DNA of 64,000 bases from Megalonaias nervosa (Eukaryota; Mollusca; Bivalvia; Unionida; Unionidae): assembly GCA_016617855.1 (NCBI GenBank), contig JAECUM010012879.1, positions 1 to 64,000 on the forward strand, written 5' to 3'. Below are positions 14,961 through 26,034 of the stretch, in pieces; the stretch's first letter is position 1; every line of letters begins with the position of its first letter. Both the position numbers and the translations under genes were made by a program. The notes beneath the pieces were generated by a model that was given only the letters and a program-made list of their open reading frames with translations, searched no databases and was not told the DNA's origin.

Positions 14961-16200
14961 TACGGTCATGTCTTATGAATGACATAAAATATACAGGAAG
15001 CACAGCACATGAAAGTGTATCGGCAATTAGATTATATTTTCCCGTAATAAGCCTGATGTCAATATTGCATAACTGCAAGATCACACTCCACGTTAATAAT
15101 CTATGATTTTAGTTTTTCATCTTGCTAATGAAAGTAAGGGGGTTGTGATCACTGAATACAATAGTCGGAGAAGAAGCTGAACTAAGATGCACTTCAAAGT
15201 GTTGCCAAGCCATCAAAACCAAACATTACTTCTCGATTGTGGAATTATTTATCTGGTGCTTGTTTAATATTTTAGAAACAATATCACACTGGATGATCTA
15301 CACCATTTTGTCTTCTTGAATTAATACTCCACCAACCCCAACATCACTTATATCAACAGACATTTTAAAATGATTGAAATTTGGAGCTGAAAGAACTGCT
15401 GCACTATTAAGTATGGCCTCTAACTTATCACCTCTTAACATTTTTCAGACCAATGAAACTTGCTTTTCTTATACAACAAATTTGTCAGAGGTTCAGCAAT
15501 TATGTAAAAACCGGAGTAAAATGTTCGATAGTATCCAGTCATACCCGAAAATATAATGCATTTTACTGATAGGAAATGGGAATTCAGACATAGCCATGAC
15601 CTTAACTTCTGTCACTTTTACTTAAAATAATTTGTGAAATTTGCGTAACTGAATCTATCAAAGAATTTGCGAATGATTTCCAAGTGATATTTCCAAGTGT
15701 CGTTCAAGATGATGACGTCATCGATGTGTGCGCGACAATTACCTAGTCCAGATGTACTCATGTTCATTAAACACTGGAAACTAAATGGCAAACATTTATT
15801 CTCAAACGGCATCGCTTTATATTGATAAAGTCCATCTTGGGTTACGAATGCCGAAATTTCCTTTGCCCTTTCTTTCGAAGGAATTTGCCTGAATACTTTG
15901 AAGGTGTCAGATTTGGTAACATATTTTGCGTTTTCAATTTTGTCAACGCAGTCATCGATTCTTTGCGTTAGAAACGAATCTGTTTCAGTGACACTTCACT
16001 TTTCTATAATAGTGCATATGCGCAAATTTTTGTGTTGGTTTTGGCACCAGAATACATGGTAAACTTCAGATACTTTGACTTGGTTCAATACAATCATTCT
16101 ATAGCAAATACTGAATTTCCCTTTCCAAACATTTCTGTTTGAGATTATTCATCCTGTACAGATGCTGTTTCACAGGTGTGGAATCTACAATTTCACCCTC
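14950..16200 (-). pseudogene. Reverse transcriptase and RNase H remnant
   Basis: RT begins near 16.2 kb and contains MPFENKCLPFSFQCLMN, then RAHIDDVIILNDTWKYHL with the catalytic IDD at 15717-15725. Typical Ty3 RT motifs follow in order (MTGYYRTF, IAEPLTNLL). RNase H is heavily frameshifted and ends with NIDIRLITGKYNLIADTLS (14989-15070), equivalent to the usual D-I-x-x-I-x-G-x-x-N-x-x-A-D-x-L-S end. Confidence 0.85.
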
Positions 16201-16439
16201 AGGGTAGATTTTATTTGTTTGTGTTGGAACATCTGAACACAAGTACACATATTCAAATATTTGCCGTTTTAGTTCATTCTTTTCTTGAGACTGCAGATGT
16301 GAAAGTTTCCTGTCCGGATTATTCAGTATTTCTGAATTCCAACTATTGGTAACGCCAAAGTCGTTTCAGTCTGATTGCATTCCATCAGTTAAATTTTCAC
16401 TGTGTGCGACAGGTACAACAAAATTTGACTGAATGATTG

Positions 16440-16985
16440 ACAGGACTATATCTATCAACATACTCCTTTAACATATTTATATGGCAAAGTTGTTTTTGTT
16501 TTTGCCTTTCAGGAGTGTTAGTGATATAATTTAAATCACTTGCTTTCTTTTCAACTGTATTAGGACCACAATACTTAGCCTGAAGATGATTTTTAGATAG
16601 TCATGAAACAAAAGCAAAATGTTGCAGATCCCTTATCATTATTTCATATGTTGCAAGATCGTCAGAACTTTACCACCAGGCTCAAAACTCCTTTCTTTTG
16701 TATTTCTGTAATACCTTAATTTCAGTTTTTAGATGGTCTTAGGTAAGGGACCGACACAGTCTCCCATTATTCTGCTAAATGGTTCGTCAAACACAAGAAT
16801 AGGGCACAGATTGGCTGTATGTATCTACTGATTGGGTTTTCCCGCCATTTAACAAGTGTGACAAGATCTACAATATTTAGAAACATCATTTTTAATTTTC
16901 GGCCAATAAATATGATTCAAGATCTTGTAACAGGTCTTATTGACTCCTAAATAACCAGCCAAAGGGGTTTCAAGGGCTAGACTAA
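16440..16985 (-). pseudogene. Integrase remnant, upstream of RT
   Basis: The N-terminal zinc domain is readable as PLAGYLGVNKTCYKILNH, YWPKIKNDVSKYCRSCHTC, then an in-frame TAA where related integrases have Gln, then MAGKPNQ. The first catalytic Asp is present in MGDCVGPLPKT (about 16747-16775). The rest of the DDE core is deleted: the sequence jumps to a C-terminal domain with FEPGGKVL, KYCGPNTVEKKASDLNYI and QLCHINMLKEYVDRY. Its position 5' of RT in the element is the diagnostic feature. Confidence 0.82.
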
Positions 16986-17439
16986 AATTACCCCTATCTA
17001 TACGACTTAAGAACAACAATTTGACAGCTCACTGACCACCTGTCACCACTGGGTACCTCAGGTAGTATACATTTTCTCACAAGGACCCTATTTTTAACAA
17101 AACAATTAAAAGGTACTTGCTGGGCCTCAGTATCGCTAATAGTCCTCTAAAACAAACAGGAGGTCTCAGTATCTTGTTTCTATTCGACAACGAGTGATTC
17201 TCGTTTGTTGTCCTGATTAGGATAAAGAGAATAACTCTGATCAGTACCTTTTGATTGATCCAGAAGAAATAGTGACCTCATCAAAAACCTGTTCAATAAC
17301 ATGTCAGCTAAAGGAATAATTTCCTAATCAACATCATTTTCAAGAGCTTTCTTTGCCATATCTCTAGTATCTTCACAAGCTGGGTATAAATCAGGGATTT
17401 CATTTTCAATAGGATCGACTCTCGGATCCAAACATGGCT

Positions 17440-17790
17440 TGTCAGTCAGAAGTGGATTACCCATAACTTTCTCTCCTGTTTGTCACTGACTGTTAAAAAA
17501 TTAATAGCCTCGATTGGTAAAGAAGACACTGTTTCGACTGTCACGGGTCCTGAGACTAAGTCTGATGACAAATAAACACAATGGAGAGGAACATTAACAA
17601 AGTCTCACTCTACTCCCTGAATAAGAACACCTTCATTAAAAGAAGACTTCTCAGAAAAAGGCAAAGTATCTGATAATAAAAGACTCTGGGAAGTACCAGT
17701 GTCTCTTAAAATCTTAAAAGGGATGGACTTGGCAAAATCACTAATAAGTGATATAGAACCTTTCGACATGAATGGTTTATAATTCTCCAT
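17440..17790 (-). pseudogene. Retroviral-type aspartic protease remnant
   Basis: ILRDTGTSQSLLL carries the DTG active-site triad (17696-17704), with the flap side 'LPFSEKSSFNEGVLIQGVE' after it and SLHCVYLSSDLVSGPVTVE further on. The open part ends at 17605; the homologous reading continues after a stop. Confidence 0.78.
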
Positions 17791-17906
17791 AATAAAAGTA
17801 GACTGGGGTTTGTTTGACCAAACAAATGTATTGCTTTCAATATATGACCGTGATCTTGACCTCTTAGAAATAACTAGCTATGTCTTGATTCTTTTTACTT
17901 ATTGTA

Positions 17907-17948
17907 GCAATCATAAATAACATGCCCTTTCTTCGTACAATATGTGCA
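17907..17948 (-). pseudogene. CCHC zinc knuckle of gag
   Basis: Translates as CTYCTKKGHVIYDC, an exact CX2CX4HX4C nucleocapsid knuckle. All four zinc ligands are intact although the surrounding gag is broken. Confidence 0.85.
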
Positions 17949-18094
17949 GGTAGGAAGATATAAGGATTTCTTATCAGTCCTATTAGAACCTTCTTGCCTA
18001 AAAGTACTGCCAGACTGAGATATGGAACTGCTCGTGTGAGACTGAAATGGTTTTTGTTACCAAAATGCTGCTGAGAGGAAGACTTATTGACAAA

Positions 18095-18570
18095 TTAAAC
18101 TTTGTGAGTCAAGAAATAATTGTCAGCTGTACGATCAGCAATTTTTAAAGTTTCGACCTTTTGTTGATCAAGATAGGTCTTGAAGTCAGCATTTTGTTGT
18201 ACTGACAGTGATGTGTAGACTTTACTAATTTTTCCGGTAGGTACCCTTTGTAATAATAGAGTCCAATGAACACTTTCCCTTTTCAAAGTTTCAGCATTTT
18301 TTTTCTTCAAAATGAGGATAACATTTATTTACTTCCTTTCCTCTAAAAGATGGTACTAACCTATTATTTCTGGTAACATAAAAAACTGATCTTGTGTGCA
18401 AAGAGTGAGGGTTAGTGTTACACTTGCTAGTTCTAATTCTTTTTATCTTAATATATAGTTTTTTCTTCCTTCTCTCTTTCTTTCCGCCTCTTCATTTGCA
18501 TTAGGCTATCTTCTTTTTCTCTCTCCATTTCCTTTTTCTGCAATTGCGGTTTTCTATGCAACAACTGTTT
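18095..18570 (-). pseudogene. gag remnant of the Gmr1-like element
   Basis: A charged, coiled N-terminal part (QLQKKEMEREKED, near 18.54-18.50 kb) is followed, after stops, by a capsid-like segment: AETLKRESVHWTLLLQ, GKISKVYTSLSVQQNADF, then TYLDQQKVETLKIADRTADN. The join between NADF and KTYLD looks like an internal deletion, because in related gag proteins these blocks are separated by a longer stretch. The open part is 18095-18310. Confidence 0.7.
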
Positions 18571-18572
18571 TT

Positions 18573-18891
18573 AATCTGATTAAATCAGATCGCCACTATC
18601 CTACGCGAAGATCTGACCGAGACCGCTTAGGGGTCATATTCTGGTGACCTATGTTATTTCCATAATCTCTAATTGTTATCAGCCAATCTAATGAAGTCTA
18701 ATATCTTTGCACTAGGAAGACTGAACATTGTGGCTGAAGCTCATCTATGTGTACCAAACGATTTGAATCACTTTCAGAGTTTTGGAAGCAGCATATCCAT
18801 TCGCTGATTCAAAGGTCACCAGAACAAGACCCCTAAGCAGTCCCTGTCAGATCTTCACGTAGGACTGCAGAGATCTGATTTCAGTCAGATT
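18573..18891. mobile_element. MITE-like element with about 80-bp terminal inverted repeats
   Basis: The left end AATCTGATTAAATCAGATC...GAAGATCTGACCGAGACCGCTTAGGGGTC..TGGTGACC is mirrored as reverse complement at 18810-18891. Inner spacer is about 160 bp with no coding capacity. It lies at the 5' edge of the LTR element's gag, so it probably inserted there. A target duplication is not obvious. Confidence 0.78.
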
Positions 18892-18922
18892 CCAACATTC
18901 CCATCCTTCTTTCTGCAACTAC

Positions 18923-18923
18923 A

Positions 18924-18950
<27 letters not shown>
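18923..18950. repeat. (CT)n microsatellite
   Basis: Fourteen CT units. On the minus strand it reads as Arg-Glu repeats and could be a remnant of the coiled gag N-terminus. Confidence 0.85.
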
Positions 18951-18954
<4 letters not shown>

Positions 18955-18959
18955 GACTC

Positions 18960-20350
18960 ATGCAGGTTTGTTACTTGCATCGAATTTCGACTGTATAGTG
19001 CTAACTCACATGGAACCATTTTTTATCAGTGTCAGAACGATTCTGACAATTAATGGTATTGAAAACGATTCAATAGCTATAGCAACTTTGAAACACATCC
19101 GCATAAAACTGAAATTTATTTTCCACCTTTGTGAAAATAATTATTTAGCTTTCATTATTTAAATCCTCTGCCACATTAAACTGTTGACATTTTGAAAAAC
19201 AAAACATGTTTATATTTAGAAACCTCATTCACTCATTATTTGTTCCCAAGTGATTCTCAAAAGTGCATGGGCCGAAATATAATGTTTTGGGTGGTGGTTG
19301 GGGGGGATTTGGGATTGGTTAGGCTTGGGAAGTTTTACTTTCACTTGGTCTTGGATGGAAAGATTGGAGTAGTAGAAAAATGAATGAGTATGTTTAGTTG
19401 TTATATTTAGATAATACACTCATCTACAAAATATGAATGTTCATCTTGTGATTTGTAGTCACCGCTCTGCATAATCATTAATTAACAGTAATCTAGATTT
19501 GATTTTATTATGAATTTTAAGTAACCTACACATCTGTGAATTTTAAAGTTTGTGTTCTTCTGTTTGTCTTTATTTTCTATCAATCTCAATCAATTTCAAA
19601 ATTTCTTTTTCCATATCGTCCAAAAAGAATTTTTACTGTGGTTATGTTTGTGCACTTAGATTTCAAAGCTATTTTCTCCCTACTAAATCGGCATTAATTA
19701 TGATTGCTTTGAAATCGTTACCATTAGTAGGTAATCATGGAACCAAAAGCTAAATGTTGCAGATCCCTTATCATTATTTCATACGTTGCAACTAGATCCT
19801 GGCCTGCTGTCTAGCACAAACAAATAGAATAAAGACGGGATCCTGTATGGTTGTGCATATTTTGTCGTCTGCTAACTACTATTGTTTTCATATGCAGATG
19901 ATAATGTATTTGTTTTTACCTGCTTCGATGATATATGAACTGGGAACAACGGACAACATCACGGACTTGCATACGTAGGCATCTTACCTGCTAATTTTAC
20001 ACCGGTGCAGAACGGTCTTATCTACGTTGAAAGACATATATACGAGTCAGGCCACTATAAAGTGTCATATATAATATATAAGTACTCCAGAAATTAACTA
20101 AGAACAACATTCCAATCGCACTTAGAGTCCAAGAGGTGACAGTGCCATTGTAGGCCAATGAACATGCCAAGAATTCACAGTACATGTTCAGCACATTTTC
20201 TTTCGGCAGCTAGCTGGATTAAGGGTGTTCTTTTCGGCTCAATAATAAACACACAAAAAAATCAAATATTTTGGCTACTACGATATAAACACATCATATA
20301 CTCGCTTTACGTGTGCGTGATCAAACACTCACTTTACGTGTGCACTTCCA
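18960..20350. other. Non-coding stretch with a short fragment of the LTR element
   Basis: Bases 19737-19790 repeat, with few changes, 16606-16655 of the integrase region (shared phrase GTTGCAGATCCCTTATCATT). Otherwise nothing recognised. Confidence 0.55.
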
Positions 20351-20361
20351 CCACACTAAGT

Positions 20362-20364
<3 letters not shown>

Positions 20365-20392
<28 letters not shown>

Positions 20393-20623
20393 AGGGTTTA
20401 ACGCCATTTTTCAGCACAAGACATGGCGGCCAGTATCAATGGTGGAGAAAGAACCCTGGAAAACCCCGGAAAGAACCACCGACCCACGAGGAGCTACTGG
20501 CATGCCTTCTCACATACCCACATCGGCCGAATCCGAGACTCGAACCCACGCAGACAGAAGTAAGATGGCAATGATCCGTAACGGTGAGCGCTTTAGATCA
20601 CTAGGCTACTGGGGGCCCCCACC
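20365..20623 (-). mobile_element. SINE family B, near-full copy with target duplication
   Basis: On the minus strand: tRNA-like head (GCCTAGTGATCTAAAGCGCTC, then GGGTTCGAGTCTCGG as B box), a body, and a 3' end GGCGTTAAACCC with a (CAA)n tail that appears as GTT repeats on the plus strand. Near-identical CACTAAGTTTG (20354-20364) and CACTACGTTTG (20624-20634) flank it, a probable 11-bp target duplication with one difference. Confidence 0.85.
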
Positions 20624-20799
20624 CACTACGTTTGGAACCACAATGAAGAGACTCTTAAAACACAGAGTGACTCTTTCCCAATTATACCAAGGTGAAAATC
20701 ATTGCTACAATGAGCGTACCATTTTGTCTACAAAACTTAGTTCCTAATTTACAGAAACTTAAAAATGCATAATAACAACAAAACAACAACAATAATAAT

Positions 20800-20838
20800 T
20801 ATCATCATCATCATCATCATCGTCGTCATCATCATCAA
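20800..20838. repeat. (ATC)n microsatellite
   Basis: ATC/CGTC triplets, slightly interrupted. Confidence 0.85.
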
Positions 20839-20969
20839 GGACTAGCTGCATTTCTTTGTCTTTACAAAATGCAAATTAGAGTCTCAAATGTTAGAAATGC
20901 AAGATAAAATGTTTAGACCATGTAACAGAAGTGATTTTGCCCAATAAAGTAATTCAACTAAGCCCAACA

Positions 20970-21248
20970 CCGCTCCGGTGGCCTTGTGGTTAGAGCGTCC
21001 GCCTCGTATGCGTGAGATCTCGGGTTCGAACCCCGGCCGAGTCATACCAAAGACTTGCAAAAAATGATACTAACAGCTGCCTCGCTAGGCGCTCAGCATT
21101 AAGAGGTTAGTGTTACGACTGGTCGGCCTGGTGTCAGGAAAATGTGACTAGGTGATGCCGCAGTGCTAGACATCGCTATAAACTGCCACACTGAAGACAT
21201 CGTAGTGATATGACTGAAAAATTAATAAAGCTACGTTAAAAATCCAAA

Positions 21249-21282
<34 letters not shown>
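20970..21282 (+). mobile_element. SINE family A, copy 2, intact with 9-bp target duplication
   Basis: Best copy. The tRNA-like head has A box TGTGGTTAGAGCG and B box GGTTCGAACCC, and could pass as a tRNA gene, but the body continues through 'AGGCGCTCAGCATTAAGAGG' and TGCCACACTGAAGACATCG to a (CA)n tail. AGCCCAACA occurs at 20961-20969 and again at 21283-21291, an exact target-site duplication. Confidence 0.93.
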
Positions 21283-21284
<2 letters not shown>

Positions 21285-21529
21285 CCCAACAATATAGTTA
21301 TGTGACCTGGATCTCAATAGCTTCCAATACTGAACTTTATTTGTATTTATCCGATTGGCCATCAGTAAGTATATGCATGTATATTTAAGTTTGTTATAAA
21401 TATTGAGCGTGGCAACTTTAATGCATACTGTAAAAGGAACATATCGAACATTTGGTAAATACTAAAGTATATATTTTCGTATACATACAAACATTCTCAA
21501 GAACTCAAATAAATGCATGAATGCACGTA

Positions 21530-21668
21530 CATATTATATATGTATATGCATATACCCATGCACATGCATATATACACATACCCATAGATACGTACATACA
21601 TATATGCACATACATACAAAATACATACATACATACATACATACATACATACATACATACATACATAC
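21530..21668. repeat. TATA/CATA-rich tract and (ACAT)n microsatellite
   Basis: Degenerate ATAC/ATGC-type repeats, becoming clean ACAT units from about 21621 to 21668. Confidence 0.9.
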
Positions 21669-22561
21669 GACTCAAGGGCTAAGTCCATATTGTAACGAAA
21701 TACCCGCAAGACAGTCTTTGGTCACACCCAAGATCGAAATGTTGCAGCTAGATTTATGTCCTTGGTGTCACAACAACAATTCAATAATAGTTTAGTCACG
21801 TGCATTCAGACATACTGTGTTTTCCACTAATTATTACTAGTACCACATTGTCATCTTTTGTTGTCGTAACATATGTGGTGTGTTCGCCAGAAGCGATTCA
21901 TCAAACATATCAAATGTATATGTATTCCTACAACTACTTCCGAGGTTATTTCTCGACCTAGCTGAAAGGGCCGAGAGATGTTCCGATATACAAAGCGTCA
22001 ATTTCAACTGTTAATATTATGTTTTAGAATTCCAGTCAAGATTCTATGCTCAGCGACGCTATTTCAAGATTAAATGATCTCCACTTCACTTATGATTGCC
22101 TTCTCAAGAATTATACGCCTCACAGACTGCCTTAATTCTGCGCCTCGGAAAATTTGTTTCGTAAGTTATCTTTCTTTAAAATATGTTGCTTGAATAATAT
22201 ATAGTTGTTAATTAAGTTACAAATTGGTGTTTTAATTGAAACAATTGCGAAAAACGGCAATTCCACATACCCAGATCCAAAGATCTAGTTTAAAGACTTC
22301 TCGAAGTCGATCAGTATACTATTGTAGCCAATATCAACTGTGACAGGCCCTCTTGTGTGTACTGTCCTCCAGCTTACTACGTTTTGTCCCATGTTTAACA
22401 TATTATTATTCCCTTTTAAACCTCAGCACAATGTTTATTACCCCTTTGGTAGGTTCCCGAGGATAAGGACTAACCCAGGGGGAAATGTCATGTGGATATG
22501 TGCTTTTTGTCGTTCCGTGCTTAGAAAGTATGTACATGTAAACGGTCCTACTAAATACTGC
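21669..22561. other. Non-coding stretch, nothing recognised
   Basis: No repeat or open frame with a recognisable motif. Confidence 0.5.
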
Positions 22562-24670
22562 TAAGCCTGAAAAAGCCCGACAAAGCCTGACAAAGCCAGA
22601 CAAAGCCACACAAAGCCCCACAAAGCCTGACAAAGCCATACAAAGCCTGACAAAGCCAGATTTAAAAAGTGTATTTATATTGTTAATTATATTGATGAAT
22701 CAATTAACTTAGCCGAAAGACATATTTATGCAGATTTAAATGACCGAAAATTGGGCGATAAAGTTCGAATTTCGAATAATGACAAACTAATAACAAAGTC
22801 TCCCAAAATCATATGTAAAATGTTTATTACTTTATAAATTGTTCTTTTAACTTATTATCGAAAGAAAATGCAATTTTTCAGTATATCCTAATCTCGCAAA
22901 GCCAGACAAAGTCATACAAAGCCTGACAAATCCTCACAAAGCCTGACCGAGTCGTACAAGTCATATTAGTCAAGTATATATATTGTAAATTATATTGACG
23001 AATAAAGTAACCAAACTGAAAGATTAGTTTTCAATATCATTATGCCGAATTAAATAACCGAATAAAATTTGGCGTCAAAGTTAGAATTCGAATAATAACA
23101 TGTAAAATGTTTATTATTTGATAAATTGTTCATCTGCATGATTATCGAAAGAAAATGCAATATTTCAATATGTCCTAATTATACAAAGTCTGACACAAAT
23201 TATACAAAGCCTGACATGCTCAACAAACCTTTCGATGTTTCATAAGACAGGAAGGCATACAAAGCCTGACAAGGTCATACAAAGCCTGACAAAGTCATAC
23301 AAAGCCTGACAAAGTCATACCAAGTGATAATGAAAATGTGTACTATTTTTGTACGGTGTTTGTGCCACATAAATTACAAAAGAAAAATGTTGGATCTACC
23401 ACGCACACCATAATGAATGACTGGTAATTGGGAGACAAATTCCAAATTCACTGCATCTCAAAAACGGCATACTGAGCATGACAGTCTTAACTGGTATGTT
23501 TATTATTTTAAAATGTCTAAATAATAAAATTCAACCTCCATTTGGGAAGATATTTGTATAGACTTACATTAAACTAACCGTAATTAAATATTTTTAGAAT
23601 GTTGCAATAATGTACTTATAATGATAAGAAGAAAATGTTTGAGAAAATACATGATTTAATATTTAATATAATTCACAATAGTTATATATGTCTTTGCGCG
23701 TCACTGCTGTGTTTAGTAGGACCGATACGTCTTGGGGACGAAACTTATTGGAGGCGACATTGCCCCCAGTCAAAGAAACAACGCGATAATAACAAATGCT
23801 TTTTTTTTTCTTTCTCAACCATCTGTTGATCAAGCGATCATTTCACCATAACTGACTGACTGCTGTTTAAAGATTTACGTCAACACAAAAAATCCATTAT
23901 AGTCATTAGATAATTGAAATAAGTAACTTAATCTGACTTTATTTGTGTGTACTTTAGCCTTTTGTCAGGCTTTGTATTCCTTTCTTATGAAACATCGAAA
24001 GGTTTGTATAGTTTGTCAGCCTGTGTTTCGATAATCAGTCAAATGAACAGTTTATAAAATAACAAACATTTTAAATATAGTTTTGTTCAGACTTTTTCAG
24101 TACTTTATCATTATTTATAATTATATTGAAGCTAGTCCTTCCGTTTGGTTAATATATTCGTCAACATAATTTACAATATACTTTTGTCTAATATGACTTT
24201 GCACGACTCCGTCAGGCTTTGTGAGGCTTTGTGTGGCTTTGTCGGGCTTTGCATGACTTTGTCAGGCTTTGTATAATTAGGACTTATTGAAATATTGCAT
24301 TTTCTTTCGATAACCATGCAGATTAACAATTTATCAAATAATAACATTTTACAAACGATTTTGTCATTTTTCGAATTCGAACTTTGCCCAAAATTTTATT
24401 CGGTTATTTAATTCGGCATAATGATGTTGAAAACTAATCTTTCAGTTATAATTTACAATATAAATACACTTGACTAATATGACTTGTATCACTCGGTCAG
24501 GCTTTGTGAGGATTTGTCAGGCTTTGTATGACTTTGTCTGGCTTTGCGTGATTAGGATATACTGAAAAATTGCATTTTCTTTCGATAATAACTTTAAAAA
24601 AAAAAAACAATTTATAAAGTAATAAACAGTTTATAAATGTTTTGTGAGACTTTGTTATTACTCTGTCATT
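22562..24670. mobile_element. Foldback-like element with tandem subrepeats in inverted arms
   Basis: The left arm (22562-23330) is built from decamers of the type AAAGCCTGAC/AAAGTCATAC and about 300-bp units containing TTATCGAAAGAAAATGCAAT. The right arm (23957-24670) is their reverse complement, in the same outer-to-inner order; the innermost match includes ACCTTTCGATGTTTCATAAG. About 625 bp of unrelated sequence separates the arms. Long inverted arms made of tandem subrepeats are typical of foldback transposons. No transposase is present. The left arm extends about 200 bp farther out than the right. Confidence 0.8.
23331..23956. other. Spacer between the foldback arms
   Basis: AT-rich, with one 64-codon open frame (23635-23829) that has a hydrophobic start but no recognisable family. 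Confidence 0.5.
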
Positions 24671-24679
24671 GTTGACTAC

Positions 24680-25410
24680 CAAACAACCAGACAGCAAAAT
24701 CTGGTTGCTTAGCAATGTCATCTGGTTGTTCACTCAGATAGGTTCTTACGCAAATTCAATGAAAAATTATTACCGAACAGCAAGTCCAATATTGTTGCCA
24801 CATATCTAATAAAACTATTATAAAAGTATGTCAGAGAAACGTTTGTGATTTGCAGCAAACATCTCCTGAAGAATTTGGAAAGTACACTTTGGTTACAGCT
24901 TACAAAAGTAATAAGAACATAAGCAGCATTTTACTCAGCTCCATAATACCAGATATCTTCAAAACTGGTCATATTAACTGCTCATTTTAAGTGTGCAATT
25001 AAGGACGTAATCTGTGTGATTTTCTTTGTAATTCAGACACAGTACAACTTTTGATATATATGTTGTATTGTTTTAAGCTGTAAAAAGTAATATGTACGGG
25101 AAAAAAGAAAAAAATATACGCGTTAAGATGGAGGGTCATTTTCTCGGACATATGACTGCAAAGACAAATAAAACGTCTGTCTAAACCTTTTAGCATAAAA
25201 TATAGCAAAAATCATTTGTGAATGGTTTGCACGGAGCACAACATCTGCTGTTTAAAAGCAGATAGAAAGAAAGAAAAAATCTGGATTAGTCCTTGGGGAG
25301 GAGCTAAAATTAATTTTGAATTTCTATTGACACTGTAACATGGATAATAGTCTGGTGCATATTTCCTTGTTCTTCTTTTGACTCAGTTATTTTTACCTAA
25401 ACATTGTGCG
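24680..25410. other. Non-coding stretch, nothing recognised
   Basis: A short imperfect inverted pair (ACCAGACAGC..ATCTGGTTG) lies at 24690-24730, just outside the foldback element. Confidence 0.5.
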
Positions 25411-25414
25411 GAAT

Positions 25415-25416
<2 letters not shown>

Positions 25417-25458
<42 letters not shown>

Positions 25459-25510
25459 CAGTAGCGCTATCTCTCTATTTATCTAAACTTTAAAGATAGA
25501 TCGATCGACT

Positions 25511-25567
<57 letters not shown>
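25417..25567. repeat. (GT)n and (GATA)n microsatellites
   Basis: GT units 25417-25457; GATA units 25511-25567. Confidence 0.95.
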
Positions 25568-25911
25568 GCATTCTGTACAAGTTCAAAATTATCATTAGTT
25601 TCCAATGTATTTAAGCTTTTATCCTGATATCGATATTAGGAACATGCCCAAATTAATTTTTCGGTGCTTTATACCAGAAGTTATATTTTACTTTATTAAA
25701 GATTTTATTTTATTTCTATACATCAATTAATTTTTAACACATTTGGAGGGTTTCAATCCGTACAGACAGACTGTTGAATGTGACAAGCAAGTTAAGTCTT
25801 ATAGTCTCTCACCTCACATTATTTTCCATCCTTACAAAACAACAAAATAGAAGTCAAAAATAGCAGAAAATAGTATTTATCATAATGAGTTTGAACAGAA
25901 TCACAAAAGAA

Positions 25912-25924
25912 TTATATATATATA

Positions 25925-25971
<47 letters not shown>

Positions 25972-25983
25972 TATATATATATA

Positions 25984-26030
<47 letters not shown>
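25912..26030. repeat. (AT)n microsatellite
   Basis: Two long AT blocks with short CT/CCT interruptions. Confidence 0.95.
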
Positions 26031-26033
<3 letters not shown>

Positions 26034-26034
26034 G

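Larger units (their letters stand above)
13970..18570 (-). mobile_element. Ty3-type LTR retrotransposon with Gmr1-like domain order (decayed)
   Basis: Reading the minus strand: gag (18.57-18.10 kb), CCHC zinc knuckle (17.95-17.91), aspartic protease (17.79-17.45), integrase (16.98-16.44), reverse transcriptase (16.20-15.40), RNase H (15.40-14.95) and an LTR-like segment (14.84-13.97). Integrase precedes RT, the reverse of ordinary Ty3 elements. That order is known for the Gmr1 group of Ty3 elements and superficially matches Ty1/copia, but the RT and integrase motifs are Ty3-like. Stops, frameshifts and an integrase deletion make it inactive. A 5' LTR was not found; a small inverted-repeat element interrupts the sequence beyond 18.57 kb. 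Confidence 0.85.

Noticed and set aside
14836..18570. Ty1/copia element, on the basis of domain order
   Set aside because: Protease, RT and integrase motifs are Ty3-like (for example RAHIDDVII and the ALSR-type RNase H end), so order alone is misleading.
20970..21042. tRNA gene
   Set aside because: A and B boxes are present, but the sequence continues into a repeated body with a microsatellite tail and target duplication, so it is a SINE head.
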